Shown here in pieces: positions 34,176-45,363 of a stretch of 64,000 bases of DNA. A program made the translations under genes and the position numbers. Under the pieces are notes generated by a model, which saw only the letters and a program-made list of their open reading frames with translations, was not told the DNA's origin and made no database searches. The stretch is from Epiperipatus broadwayi. Its lineage: Eukaryota; Onychophora; Udeonychophora; Euonychophora; Peripatidae. Numbering within the stretch: the first letter of the stretch is position 1; every line of letters starts with the position of its first letter. Where the stretch lies: positions 2,477,911 through 2,541,910 of the forward strand of contig JAQFVV010012441.1 of NCBI GenBank assembly GCA_028023455.1. Reading direction: 5' to 3'.

Positions 34176-37100
34176 ACGTTTAGTATAGACAATATACTTG
34201 TATTTAAATATTAAATATGTTGAATGTTTTTAATATTTAACACTTAAGTTTTGATAACTTCCTTCCGGTGTTTGTGTGTGTGTGTGTGTGGGGGCGTTCT
34301 TTTCTCAAATCTGCCAACATATCATACATATTTAAATACAAAAGGATTACTTATTGTAATAAATAAAAAGTAATAATATTTGCTTCCTTTAGAAGGAAGA
34401 TCTCTCCATAGACCAAGTCTTGACGAATGTTGAATGATGAAAGAATAGACATTATTCATTAGACTGATTATCTGCGGGGTTTTGAAGGTTTCTTTTTCAG
34501 CTAATAACATAACTGGATACCCATTTTACAGCTGAAAATAGTAATTAATATATGTTATGTTAACTTAATGCTATAGAAATAATTTTTATTTGTAGAATGT
34601 AGTTTTAATTTAGTTCAGTGCTTCCATCTACAGGTTTGTGGACGAACTATTTAATAAAAAGTTAGGTCATTAATAAATTAGTAGTTGTTTAATAATAATT
34701 AGAATCTTTTCATTTAACTTGTAAATGGTTGAACGATTTCCGAATTAAACTTGTGCTAATTAAAATAAAGGGCGGATAGGTAGGTGGGCAAAGGAATTAC
34801 AAACAGCTTGAAACTTACAAATTCGGAATTCAATATTATTAGTAGAGTGTTGAAACATTACAAGTATTTCCCTCTCAACCCGCGAATAGCTTCCATAAAT
34901 TGAAATAGAATTTTTTTAAATTAAATAATAGTGACATGTGTGTGCATGAATATTTTGATGTGTGGGACTGCGCGATTTTACTGGCTATTTGAGAAAGATG
35001 GGAGGCGAATAAAATTAAATCTAAAGTTTTTTTTAAATTCTTAACTAATAATCTATTTTGTTACTTTTTTATATGTTTCACAGAAAAGCTTGTGGCATAA
35101 TGGTAGGTAATTCAACAATCTGAGTTCGATTTCTCACCAAGTCAAAGTTGAAAAATTCCAATCACTTATTTTTTTTTAATTAATTAGTCTGTGGTGAACT
35201 TGTTATCTATTGATTGACATTTAGTTTATTTTAGCTTGAAGATAAAACAAAAAAGGAAATTACTCAATTCACTATTCAGCAATGGCAGGCTTGATGAGTG
35301 ATATCTTCTCATTCGTCGTTCACATAGAGGGATTGTAGGCGAGATCTTTGCCCTACAGTAGACTATTTAAAGGTGATTTTACCTTTTGTATAAAAATCTT
35401 AATTATTTGTTACTAAGCAATAAATGTTAAAACAATATACCAACTTTAACTCTTAATGAATAATACTTCGGTAGTGAAATTTTTACTACACCACTCTTAC
35501 ACAAGATAGGGACTGGTTTTTATCCCCTTTTAACATTGTGTGTGTGTGTGGGGGGGTAAATGATAAACATAACCAAAGACGTATGATTCTCAAGATCCAC
35601 ATTTCTGCTGAATCAGCACTTATTAGTTGGCCTATATTTCAATTTCTTACGCATATGTTTATTATTGTTCAGTATATATATATATAGATAGGCAATTAGT
35701 ACAGTTTAATTGTTAAGCATTTAACTTAACAACTACATCTTTGACACAAAGCACTTGCTGGAAGTATATTAATATATTAATTTTTATTATTCATTAGACT
35801 AGAGATTATCCATTTAATGAATAATACTTCCAACTTAATTCTATCTCAAATTGATATTTTCTGTGTGTATATGTTAAGATCATTATCTGAGAACAGAGTG
35901 GGAGATGAATAAACATTAGGGATATATGATAAAGTGATATGTCATTTAATCATCAATTTTAATCCTTCCCATTGCTTCCAGCTTAAGATAGTTTATGCTA
36001 GTATCTCATACTTACAGCTTTATCGTTAATAAAGCTCCTACATTATTAAGTTGCACATGATATGGATAGATAGGATTGTTATACAGACATCCATTTTAAA
36101 ATATGACCATTGATGTTTGAAAAAAGATAGGAATAAATCACAGGATCAGCACCCGTGGAACTCCCCCCCCCCTCTTCAGTGAGTTTCACAGGCTCAGCAG
36201 CCATAGAACCCCCCCCCCCCATGAATTTCCATCATCAGCACATTGATTATCATCTAACCAAATTGAATTAACTTGAACATTTACCTGCCAGGTAATAGTT
36301 GCTGAAGCCCTATTTACCAACTATTGCTAGTTGACAAAACTGAATTAGACTATGAATCAACTAATGAAAGTGTTACTCTTAAGCTTGCTTATGATGTGAA
36401 AAAAAAATATGGCTAGTTTGAATACTGGTAAGTAATTATTAATTATCAGCTACTTTTATTTGCTCCATTATTTGCTTTTCTTAAACCTGAATACACTATA
36501 ACTTGTTTAAATGAAAGTGAGAATGGTTTTAAAAATATGACACCAAAACAATATCTTTTTGACATCAGTAGTTTATGTCCAATCTGCATTTGATAGCAAC
36601 AATCCACCTCACCATAATATTTATCAAAGATCCGTCTACAGTAACCATATCATACGCATTTATTACTTGTGCTTAAATATATGGTTCATGATTATAATGA
36701 TATGGATTGCTCATGTTTAAAATGATTATACCTTTGTTTTAAGGATGGGCCATTTCTATATCTAGTTTCTTTTTATTTTTTTGCCAAGAACAATTCTAAG
36801 AGTCTAACGGAGAGATGGATTGTACATTTGCTTTTGATGCTCATGCCCTGGAGTTTTACATTTAGGTCAGATGAACTTTGTAAAGATTTTAGCTCACAAT
36901 AAGCTTAGGATATTTTTTTTGATGGTTGGCCAAAAATAACCTATGCAACAGTGGTGGCAAGTGGCTATCCTGCTACTATCAAGTAGAAGATTCCAAAGTT
37001 CATAAAGATAAGAGTAATGCACTGACAGTAAAAATAAAAATATATGATAATTGATGTGCCACTAATGGCAAGGGTGATCTCGTTTTACTCAAATGGTTAT

Positions 37101-38100
37101 GATATTTGTATTCATAAATTAGTTGCTGAGCAATAAAAGAAAACATTTTATTTAATAAAGCCTTTGGAGTATATTTTGGAAATTTAAATCTGTTTATCGT
37201 TTTGATTACATAGTTGCCCTCATAATTTGATGTCGTAAAAGAGCAGTAGACTTTGGAACTCATGGTCTATAGATTGCAGCCCTGATCTATCACTTTTAGT
37301 GCTCGAAACTTCTTATGGACCCTCAAGAAATAAGCCATTTCAAAGGTAGCCAACTAAATAAATATTGAAAGTTAACTTTGTAAATGGTTTATTAAAATAT
37401 TATTTCGTGTTTTAGATAAATTTTGTACTTATGTTTTAATATAACCTTATTTAATAATATTATTTTTTAATTACTATGTCCTTAATGATATAAAAAGTAT
37501 CATTAAAATTTATGATATATGACTGGCTGCAAAAACTATTGTAAGGGGGAAAGGATGGTAAGGATAAATTGTCACGGATAATTATCAAGTATCATTTGGT
37601 CATAGGGTCATACGCACTGCTTAATTTATTTGTGCAAAGAATTCTACATATGACATATATATTTAAGGAATACTAAAATAGTTTTGAGACTTGGGAGAAA
37701 ATTGAGTACTATAATGTCACGACATTTGCAAAATTTTTGTCTTAGATTTTCTGTCAATCGTTGATCATCATAGTTTGGGCATATGGAGCTCAATAATTAT
37801 TTAAATGCTGGAATAAAAACTGCAAGCACAAAAATAAAAAAAACATTTAGTCAAATCATATTTCTTATAAAGTTTTAGGCAATAAAAACTGCAGTTACAT
37901 ATCAGTACAAAGATTAAAAGTACTAATTAATTTGTAAGGAATCTGCATTTCTCTATCTGTAAATCTGTTATAGTGTTATTATATGTTATTAATGATCTGA
38001 ATTTATAATTATCTGTATAGTAGCATCAAGTCAGTTGAAAAATAGTTGATGGACACTACATAATACTAAATGTTTGCCACAAACCATTAAATTCCTTTCT
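34176..38100. other. Non-coding AT-rich stretch with repeat fragments
   Basis: No gene recognised. A (TG)n run ending in G occurs near 34270-34294, and another at 35537-35556. About 35330-35380 has an RTE-tail-like word (GAGATCTTTGCCCTACAGTA then CTATTTAAAGG). About 35600-35630 has a partial family 2 arm (GCTGAATCAGCACTTATTAG). Twin C-runs lie at 36163-36172 and 36210-36219, embedded in two similar sentences (CACAGGATCAGCACCCGTGG / CACAGGCTCAGCAGCCATAG), a small local duplication. About 37240-37345 echoes the 3.9-kb repeat fragment. Confidence 0.5.
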
Positions 38101-38102
38101 GT

Positions 38103-38650
38103 TAAACCACAAAAAACATACATGACCACCATTTCTTATGCTTAAACTAGCAATTCTCTCCATATGGTAGTGTCATCCAGTGCAAGCCATAGAAGTCACT
38201 AGCATGTTTGTGCATCAAAATCCCTATCTAGTGCCTAACCATTCAATTTCTCAGACTAGTTTCTAGTTTGTGGCTTGGATCTGGGAGTACTGCACTTAGA
38301 CTTATGGATCTAATGCAACTGTCCAGCAGTCACCTTTAACTTCTTTAATTAGCTATAAAGCTAACCCAATGCAGTATTCCATACATTTTGATCCCTTGTT
38401 TTTTTTTAGTTTAGTCACAACATCCTGTGACCATGATTTTTGTTATCACACTGGTGAAAACTACAAGCTAAAATCTAGTCTAGGGATATTGGTTGAGTAG
38501 GCACTAATCTTCTAGCATCCATTGATTACTATAGCTTGCACTGGATGGTACTACTGTATGGAGATAGTTGCTACTGATTTGACTGATTGTATAAGTTTAA
38601 GAAATGGTCGTCATGTGATGTTTTAGCAGTTTACTAACAATCTTAGCCAA
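38103..38650. repeat. Family 1 dyad repeat, second paired copy
   Basis: The left arm at about 38103-38345 (ACCACCATTTCTTATGCTTA, GTGTCATCCAGTGCAAGCCA, CTCAGACTAGTTTCTAG) is plus-oriented. The right arm at about 38440-38650 (AAATCTAGTCTAGGGATATT, CATCCATTGATTACTATAGC, AAGAAATGGTCGTCATGTGA) is its inverse. The arrangement is the same as at 8.04-8.69 kb. Confidence 0.78.
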
Positions 38651-38739
38651 AGAATGTTGGTGATTGATTATTAAAAAAAAAAGCAAAGACACCATAATAT
38701 ATAGATACTGAACTCGATTCAGATGCGTATAACTATACA

Positions 38740-39000
38740 ATTAACTTGGATTGAAAACTTGCAACTTTATAGTTAATTAAAAAAATTAAAAAGTGTCTGC
38801 TAGAAGATTGCATTAAAGATCTGGATGCAGTGCTCTCAAATCCTCTCAGATCCAAGGCTTCTTATTAATAAAAGTCAAAAGCTAGAAAGTAGTCTGGAAG
38901 GATGAGTAGGTGACCAAATAAGGATTTTGATATACAAACTTTCTAGCATCCATTGTTTGCTTTGTCTTGTGCTGAGTGGCATTGCTGTATTGAGAGAGTT
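38740..39000 (-). repeat. Family 1 repeat, additional minus arm
   Basis: TCAGATCCAAGGCTTCTTAT, GCTAGAAAGTAGTCTGGAAG, GCATCCATTGTTTGC and TGCTGAGTGGCATTGCTGTA follow directly behind the paired copy, so three arms lie within 0.9 kb. The open frame at 38953-39192 begins in this arm and is not considered a gene. Confidence 0.72.
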
Positions 39001-39192
39001 GCTATTGTTATCATTTCTGGAAATTTAGCCAGTGAAATGCCCTGTATGGTTAAGCATAGTTATATATCGATGTACTTGAAATGTATAGGTATTAGGATAG
39101 AAGCAAAATCTGTCTCTTTATGCTTAAATATCACAATATTGACACAGTTATTTTTTATTTGTCTGAAGGTTTGTAATGATGGTATATTATAA

Positions 39193-39228
39193 GATGTGAT
39201 ATGTTGGACTATTTCCATCATTTATGAG
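39193..39228 (+). repeat. Short copy of the Penelope-like element's end sequence
   Basis: GATATGTTGGACTATTTCCA followed by TCATTTATGAG matches the end words of the Penelope-like element at 59631-59658 and, inverted, 60751-60785. It may be a solo end or a very truncated insertion. Confidence 0.45.
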
Positions 39229-39875
39229 TGAATGTTGAATGTATAGAAAATTTTAAACTTTATTTAAACTTTCCAAATACAAACAACTTGTTAGTAATAA
39301 CCAGGTCCCTCTCTTCGCATATTTGGGTACATACTCGAGGTTCACAGCCTTAATAAAATATTAATCACATCTTATAGTTATTTTTTGATTTTTATTAGAA
39401 ACCAAGAAGATAAATGCTCAATTTCCCAATAAAATATAGGCTAGGTCCCAATAAAAACTTATGTTGTTATTCAAGGCTGCAGAGAGAAGTTTAGTGACCT
39501 TTTTTGGCATTAAAGGTATTACTGTGTGATTTTTCGCATGGTATATGACAATGGACAGATGCTCACCAACATATATCAGCCAGCTGGTGACTTTATTGAC
39601 TTTTTAACCTTTAAGATCAAGAAACACCAGGATCTTTCTTCTCAGTTGTCTATTCATTGGTAACTGAAATGTCAGTTGAGCTTTTTTGAATAAATATGAG
39701 TGTGAATGATGTTTTTTCAGTATTATAATCATGTCAGATAAATCTAAATTATTGTGCTTATTCCTAGAAGGCTGTAAAATTATCAGCCAAAGTTTAGCAC
39801 CTGAAAAAAGCAGGCTAAGAATTCTCTGATTGTGGACCCAGTCACCATTTAATGATAACCTTCAATTAACTATTA
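39229..39875. other. Non-coding AT-rich stretch
   Basis: It could include the unreadable 5' part of the RTE LINE that follows, but no motif was found. Confidence 0.45.
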
Positions 39876-39879
39876 CTAC

Positions 39880-42335
39880 AGATTACATTCAAATGATGGA
39901 AGATGCTATGAATAGGAAGAATTGTCTAATAACAAATGGGACCTTATAGGAATTTATGAAGTTAGAAGGTGAGACAATTGATTTGAAAAGTAGGAATGTA
40001 TTTTGCTATAAAGCATAAGTATTGGGAATGAATGAAATAGGATTCATAATAAGTAAAAAGTAAAATAACCTTGTGGGCATTGTTGGTATACCAGATAGAA
40101 TAGCAAAATAAATTATTCAACCTAATGGAAGTTACCAAATGCACATATTTAGGTTTATGCCCTAACAAAATCATGTTTATATTGATATACAAAATGCTTT
40201 TGATTGTACTAAAAATATTAAAATTCTCATGGTGATTGAAAGATAAAAAAACTGTTGGTGAATTTGGTTGTGATCACAGAAATGAAAGAGAACTCAGACT
40301 TATGGAATTTGCAGAAAAACAATAATTATATATTTCAAATTTCTTTTTTTGAGAAAATGCTATACAGGAGTTGCCATGGAAACAGTCGCATGAATGTTTA
40401 GCTGAATTAGATTATATTTTAAGTAAAAGAAAATATGTATGTTGTTAGTAATTCAGCAGAAAAAATGATCATCAATTAATAAGGTCAGTGCAAAACTAGA
40501 GACTAAAACTGTTAAAGAATTAACAGCTAGTATTCATTATGTTCAGAAACACCCTAATGAATTAAATTGGAACTTGCTAATCATTTTAAGATAATGACAC
40601 ACTTTGAAGATGATTGATACCTAACTGATATCAGTAAGAAGATAGCTGATATTCTACTAAAATAATTGGGGGAAAAGGAACACTTTATTAACAAATTTTC
40701 AACTGAGACAAGACTATGTAAGAATAAAAAAAAGGAATATGAAAATATTTTAAAAGAATCTGAATCTGGAATTCTGTAAAATGCTATAAAAAAGTGGTAA
40801 TAACAATCAACGTAAGAACATTTAATTATGAATTGTTAAAGAAAGCTAAAGAAGTGACTAAAAGGTTAAAAGTATAAAACATCTTGGTATTATAAGAAGT
40901 TATTTCGGCAATTATTATCTAAAAAGAGAGATGATATCAGGAAATATATAGAAAAGTTCTACTAGGAATTATATAGTAATAGAACAAGAAAACAAAGTAA
41001 TCTGTTGAAGTACATCTGAATTGTCAAGCATTTTAAATGAAGATGTGGGACATGAAATTAAATCTACAGAGAAGTAAAAAGCTCCAGAAAGTGATGGAAT
41101 TGTTCCAGATATCTTACAAAAAGCAAAGAAAAAGAATGAAATTGTTGGTAAAACCATATACCAAATGTTTAATCAGACAATTGGAAAAATGCAGTAGTAA
41201 TATTTATATATAAGAAAGATGATAAAAGAAAGATATTAGAAATTACAGAATTATCCGTGTGTATCAGTTGTATACTAAGTCATTACCAAAATAATTCCAA
41301 CTCATCCCCAGTCAATTCTGGATTCTAACCAACCACAAGCTGGATTTAAATGGTTTTAGCATTGTAGATCATCTCCAAGTATTGAAAAGTTTTTAAAAGG
41401 AACAATGAATATGGATTGCTGTTATGTTTTGAATTTGTAGATTATGACAAGGCATTTGATTCATTAAGTATTTCCAAAGCGATTAAAGCTTTTGATTGTT
41501 AATATGTATCCTGATATTGTCATATTCTGCAAAATAGTGATAAGATTACATGGTCACACTAAGAAGATTAATATTTAAAGGAGGTAAATCCATATCCAAA
41601 ACTTTTTGTAACAGTCTTACAAGAAATATTTTTTGGATTAAAATGATAAGCTAAGGGAATAAAAAAGATATGGAGATTATTTGATTTATATTTGCCGATG
41701 ATTTATAATAACATTTCAGAATTGGAGGACATCTTGTTAGAGTTATCAGATAACAGTAAGAAAGTAAGACTAAAGATACATGTTAAAAGACTAATGTTGA
41801 ATGGATTTTCACAGAAGATAAAAAAATAGAATTGATACGTCAGTGAGTAGGTGAAACTAATGACTATAAATAAATTGGTCATCATAGAATTAAAGTTGGA
41901 TGTGTTTGAAATGGAAGGTTTTTAATAAATATTTTACCCCTGCTTATTTATGAATCCGAAAACTGGATATGTAACATAAAAATGCAAACTTTACACCATT
42001 TAACTTTGGAGATAATTATGTTGGGAATAGCAAGAAATGATTGAAACAAAATACTTAGATGAGAGAGTAAACTGATATAATTGACATCATTGAAATAGTT
42101 AAGAGATTGCAGTGAAGATGGGTTGGATATGTTGATAGAAGAGAAATCTTAAACTGAATTCAGTACATTCTAAATGATCTAGAAAGATACTACTTATGAA
42201 AGAATTGGTTGAAATGAGGTGTGATGCAGAGAAGTTATTGGTTCAGTGAAACTGGATTAAACATGTGCAAATCTTCATTCAGCTATGGATCAATAATGTT
42301 TGTATGTGACTATGATGATACTCTTCGTTTGCATT
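39880..42335 (+). mobile_element. RTE-type LINE relic with endonuclease and reverse transcriptase
   Basis: The longest TE protein relic here. Endonuclease: about 39930-40000 KWDLIGIYEVRR, GETIDLKSRNVFCYKA; about 40080-40110 NLVGIVGIPDRIAK; about 40260-40315 EFGCDHRNERELRLMEFAEK, like the FGLGERNERGExLxEFA block. Reverse transcriptase: about 41078-41130 KAPESDGIVPDILQKAKK; 41331-41350 QAGFKW; 41430-41463 EFVDYDKAFDS; FADD at 41691-41702; 41716-41790 ISELEDILLELSDNSKKVRL. C-terminus: about 41935-41965 LLIYESENW; 42050-42125 DIIEIVKRLQ.RWVGYVDRR. The order and motifs are those of RTE-clade ORF2. Dozens of stops and frameshifts make it inactive. The 5' end is unclear. The nearby minus-strand frames (40969-41157, 41703-41885) are shadows. 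Confidence 0.88.
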
Positions 42336-44068
42336 AAATCAAAGTTTATTTTTGGATAGGATGTGGAAAAAGGATAGGGATATGGGGGTGGTATGGTTTT
42401 TGTTTAGGTCTTTATGATAATAGCGGGAAATTATAAAGGCAGAATGCTGAAACTAATTAAACAGGTTTTACTGAAATGAATCAGTTGAAAAAGATTTGTA
42501 TCAGTGATGAATAATTTAGTGAATGTGGATTGAAAATACGTAATGGGAATATGAGTTACACTGTTATAAAATCTTTCAGAAGGAACAACTGTTAAATTTT
42601 CCCATTAGAGTTTCTGGGCATATGACCTCTGAACAGAAACTCCTGGCATCATCTGGGAAATCGGTTCTTATTTCAAGAAGACACTTGTATCTGCTCTATT
42701 TTATTATGAATCATTTTATATGGTTTCAAGAAAAATATATTATATAAAAGAAGTGTTAGAAACCACAATGTCTTTTGATAAAATAGCATTAGTACAAAAT
42801 TTTAAAACTTCAAAAAATTTCATCACTAGTGTTAAATAAGAATACATGTCTTCAGCTATATGCCCAATGGAAAATTAGGATAATTTGCTAATAGAGAACC
42901 AAATATTAGCCCTTGATCATTAATGGTAGTTTGTAATTATTTGCTGTTCCCTTGTTATTATTTGTTACCTCAAATTTAGAGTTGTATTATTAATAATGAA
43001 GCCTTTTACATCATCTGGTAATATTGCTGGTGGAAAATTAATTGCAATGAGTAACTTTTTTTATTAAAGTTAGGAAAATTATTTGGATGCCCTGTATTTA
43101 GGTTTAACAAAAAGTCTTTAAATATATTAAAAGTGAATGAAACTTTTCACAGACCAGAGACTAAGAGAATTAAGAAAAAGAAGAAAAGATTGGAATCTTT
43201 AAAGATGTCAATTAAAAGCAGATTATAAAATATAGATTTCATGAACAAGGTTTAGCAATGTAAAAGTTTTGGAAAGAATAAGATAATAAAAAAATTAATT
43301 ATTGAGGAAATTAAGAAATGGAATTGAATTAGGCAAGTATTTGGATAAAGTAGAAGTGAAGAAAATACTGGAGAATTGTTCAGAATGGAAAATATATATA
43401 TATAAAGAACTCTATCTTATGCTTATGAAGAATAGAGAATGGGATTTGGGGGGTTCGAAGCACTTTAAATTACTATATTATTTACTAATAAGCACTTTTC
43501 ATTTTAAAAACTAATTCCCCCCCAAATTATTATTATTAAAATAACGTGTGTGCATTTGGTTGGCATCAAAGTAGTATTGTCATTGATTGAAAAGAGTAAA
43601 ACAAACGGGTAGAATAATTCTGATTATATTGTTTGGAACAAAATATGTCAATTAAACTCAACTACATTATTAAAACTTCTAGTAATTACATAAGTTAATT
43701 TTGGCTCTGTGTATTAAGAATTTTAAAAAAATACCATAAACGCTAATGCATAGAATGAAAACTTAAATATAATTAAAGATGTAATAGTTTTAACAAGGCT
43801 GTAAACCTTAGCAATGAGCGTCTGAAAAAATCATCACTGAAATAATAGTGAGCGTTTAATAAAATTTATAATTATAATTAAAGATGGTAAAATGCCACTT
43901 TATAAGAAATTTATGCAATAATTCATATATGCATTTGTGGTTTTATTATAAGAAATCATACTAAGTATAAATTAACACTTTTTGTTGTTAATCAAATATA
44001 ATCAGAATTTATTTTTCAATAATATTAATCCTGTGAAAACTAGATCTTTATTATTGTTTTTTTTTTTT
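42336..44068. other. Non-coding AT-rich stretch
   Basis: The 70-codon frame at 43302-43514 is lysine- and glutamate-rich with no recognised domain. No repeat family was identified. Confidence 0.5.
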
Positions 44069-44069
44069 A

Positions 44070-44684
44070 GTGCTTGTGAGTTTTCCTGTAAACCAAGATG
44101 GCAGCCCGTATTTTTGATAACTATATAGTTTCGAATGCTTACAACCTATCGAAGATATGTTCGTTGTTGTTAAATTTAAAAAAATGAATAAATTCCGATA
44201 AATTTCATTAAGAAGCTTTATTTCAATTTTTTTTTTTTTACTTATAATGTGGGAAGTGACAAGACGCTCTTAAAATTGTCATACTTTCGTTCAATTCAGC
44301 ATGTTTTTTTTTTTTTTTGCCATAAGCTTTTTTGGTAAATTATCATATTACAAATTTGATACTTTCCTCTTACAGAACATGATGCAGTGGACCATTACCA
44401 AAGATATTGGATCCTGCCCTCCTGAAAATTGTGCGTTAATGATCACGATATGATTGCACACCACCAATATGAATAAAGTGTTAATATTATATTTATATTT
44501 TCATTTTTCTGTTAATAAGTTAATCTCCCTAAAAATAAAATAAACTGTAAATATTGTAATTAATTTTTCCACAATGATTTCTAAATAATGGCAATTCTCG
44601 CCATTTTTTGAGGTTCCCCCTGAAACTGTAGATTTATCAAAAATATGAGCTGCCATCTTGGTTTACAGGAAAACTCACAAGTAC
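44070..44684. mobile_element. Inverted-repeat element with about 50-bp ends
   Basis: The left end reads GTGCTTGTGAGTTTTCCTGT then AAACCAAGATGGCAGC and ATTTTTGATAA. The right end (about 44633-44684) is its inverse: TTATCAAAAATATGAGC, TGCCATCTTGGTTTACAGGA, AAACTCACAAGTAC. Both ends sit against T-runs, so a target-site duplication cannot be read. The interior of about 510 bp has no transposase. The minus-strand open frame at 44581-44793 crosses the right end and is not a gene. Confidence 0.78.
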
Positions 44685-45005
44685 GTTTTTTTTTTTTTTC
44701 TGAAGTAGATGATGCATGATATTGTTGTTCTAAGCATGTATATTTATTGCTAGATTTCGTTATAGACAACTTACGTTCTAGGTATAAAACCATATGATTC
44801 AGAAATAGACCATAACCTTACTAATCATCTGTAACTAGAGGTTTAGCAACCCTATCTCATTTCCAATAAATAATGGACACTATTTTTCCATTGGAATAAA
44901 TTAAAAGGAATGAATACTCAAGCAGATTACAAATTGGTTATTAAAGTGAATTAACACTTAAATAGAACTTTAAAAATATTCCATGATTTACTAAATAAGT
45001 AAAAG

Positions 45006-45363
45006 TATATACAAGTATTTATAACGCTGGTTGAAGAAGCTGCTAATAGCAAACAATCAAAATGAGTTAATCCAGGCTAAGCGCTTTTAAGCTGTTATCC
45101 CTCATAATCATAACCAAAATAGTAATAATTGTTGTGATATTATTAAATAGTAATATATGCAAATGTATATGTAAATTAATCAGCTTGTCCATTTTTTTTG
45201 GAGGTGGTGACGCATGTATCGCGTTTATTAATATCACAACTATTACTATTTTGGCTATTATTATGAGGGATAACACCTCGAAAGCGCTTAGCCTGGATTA
45301 ACTCATTTTGATTGTTTGCTATTAACAGCTTCTTCAACCAGCGTTTTAAAGCGCTTGTATATA
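45006..45363. mobile_element. Foldback MITE with about 145-bp arms
   Basis: The arms at 45006-45155 and about 45216-45363 are nearly identical inverted copies. Both begin TATATACAAG, then AACGCTGGTTGAAGAAGCTG, AATAGCAAACAATCAAAATG, AGTTAATCCAGGCTAAGCGC and GTTATCCCTCATAAT. The loop is about 60 bases. Low arm divergence suggests relatively recent origin, or repair between arms. The TA at the ends fits a TA-duplicating mobiliser. The minus-strand open frame at 45067-45276 is a shadow. Confidence 0.85.

Noticed and set aside
43302-43514. 70-codon frame with Lys/Glu-rich product as a gene
   Set aside because: Composition explained by purine-rich AT DNA; no start context, splice signals or family match visible.
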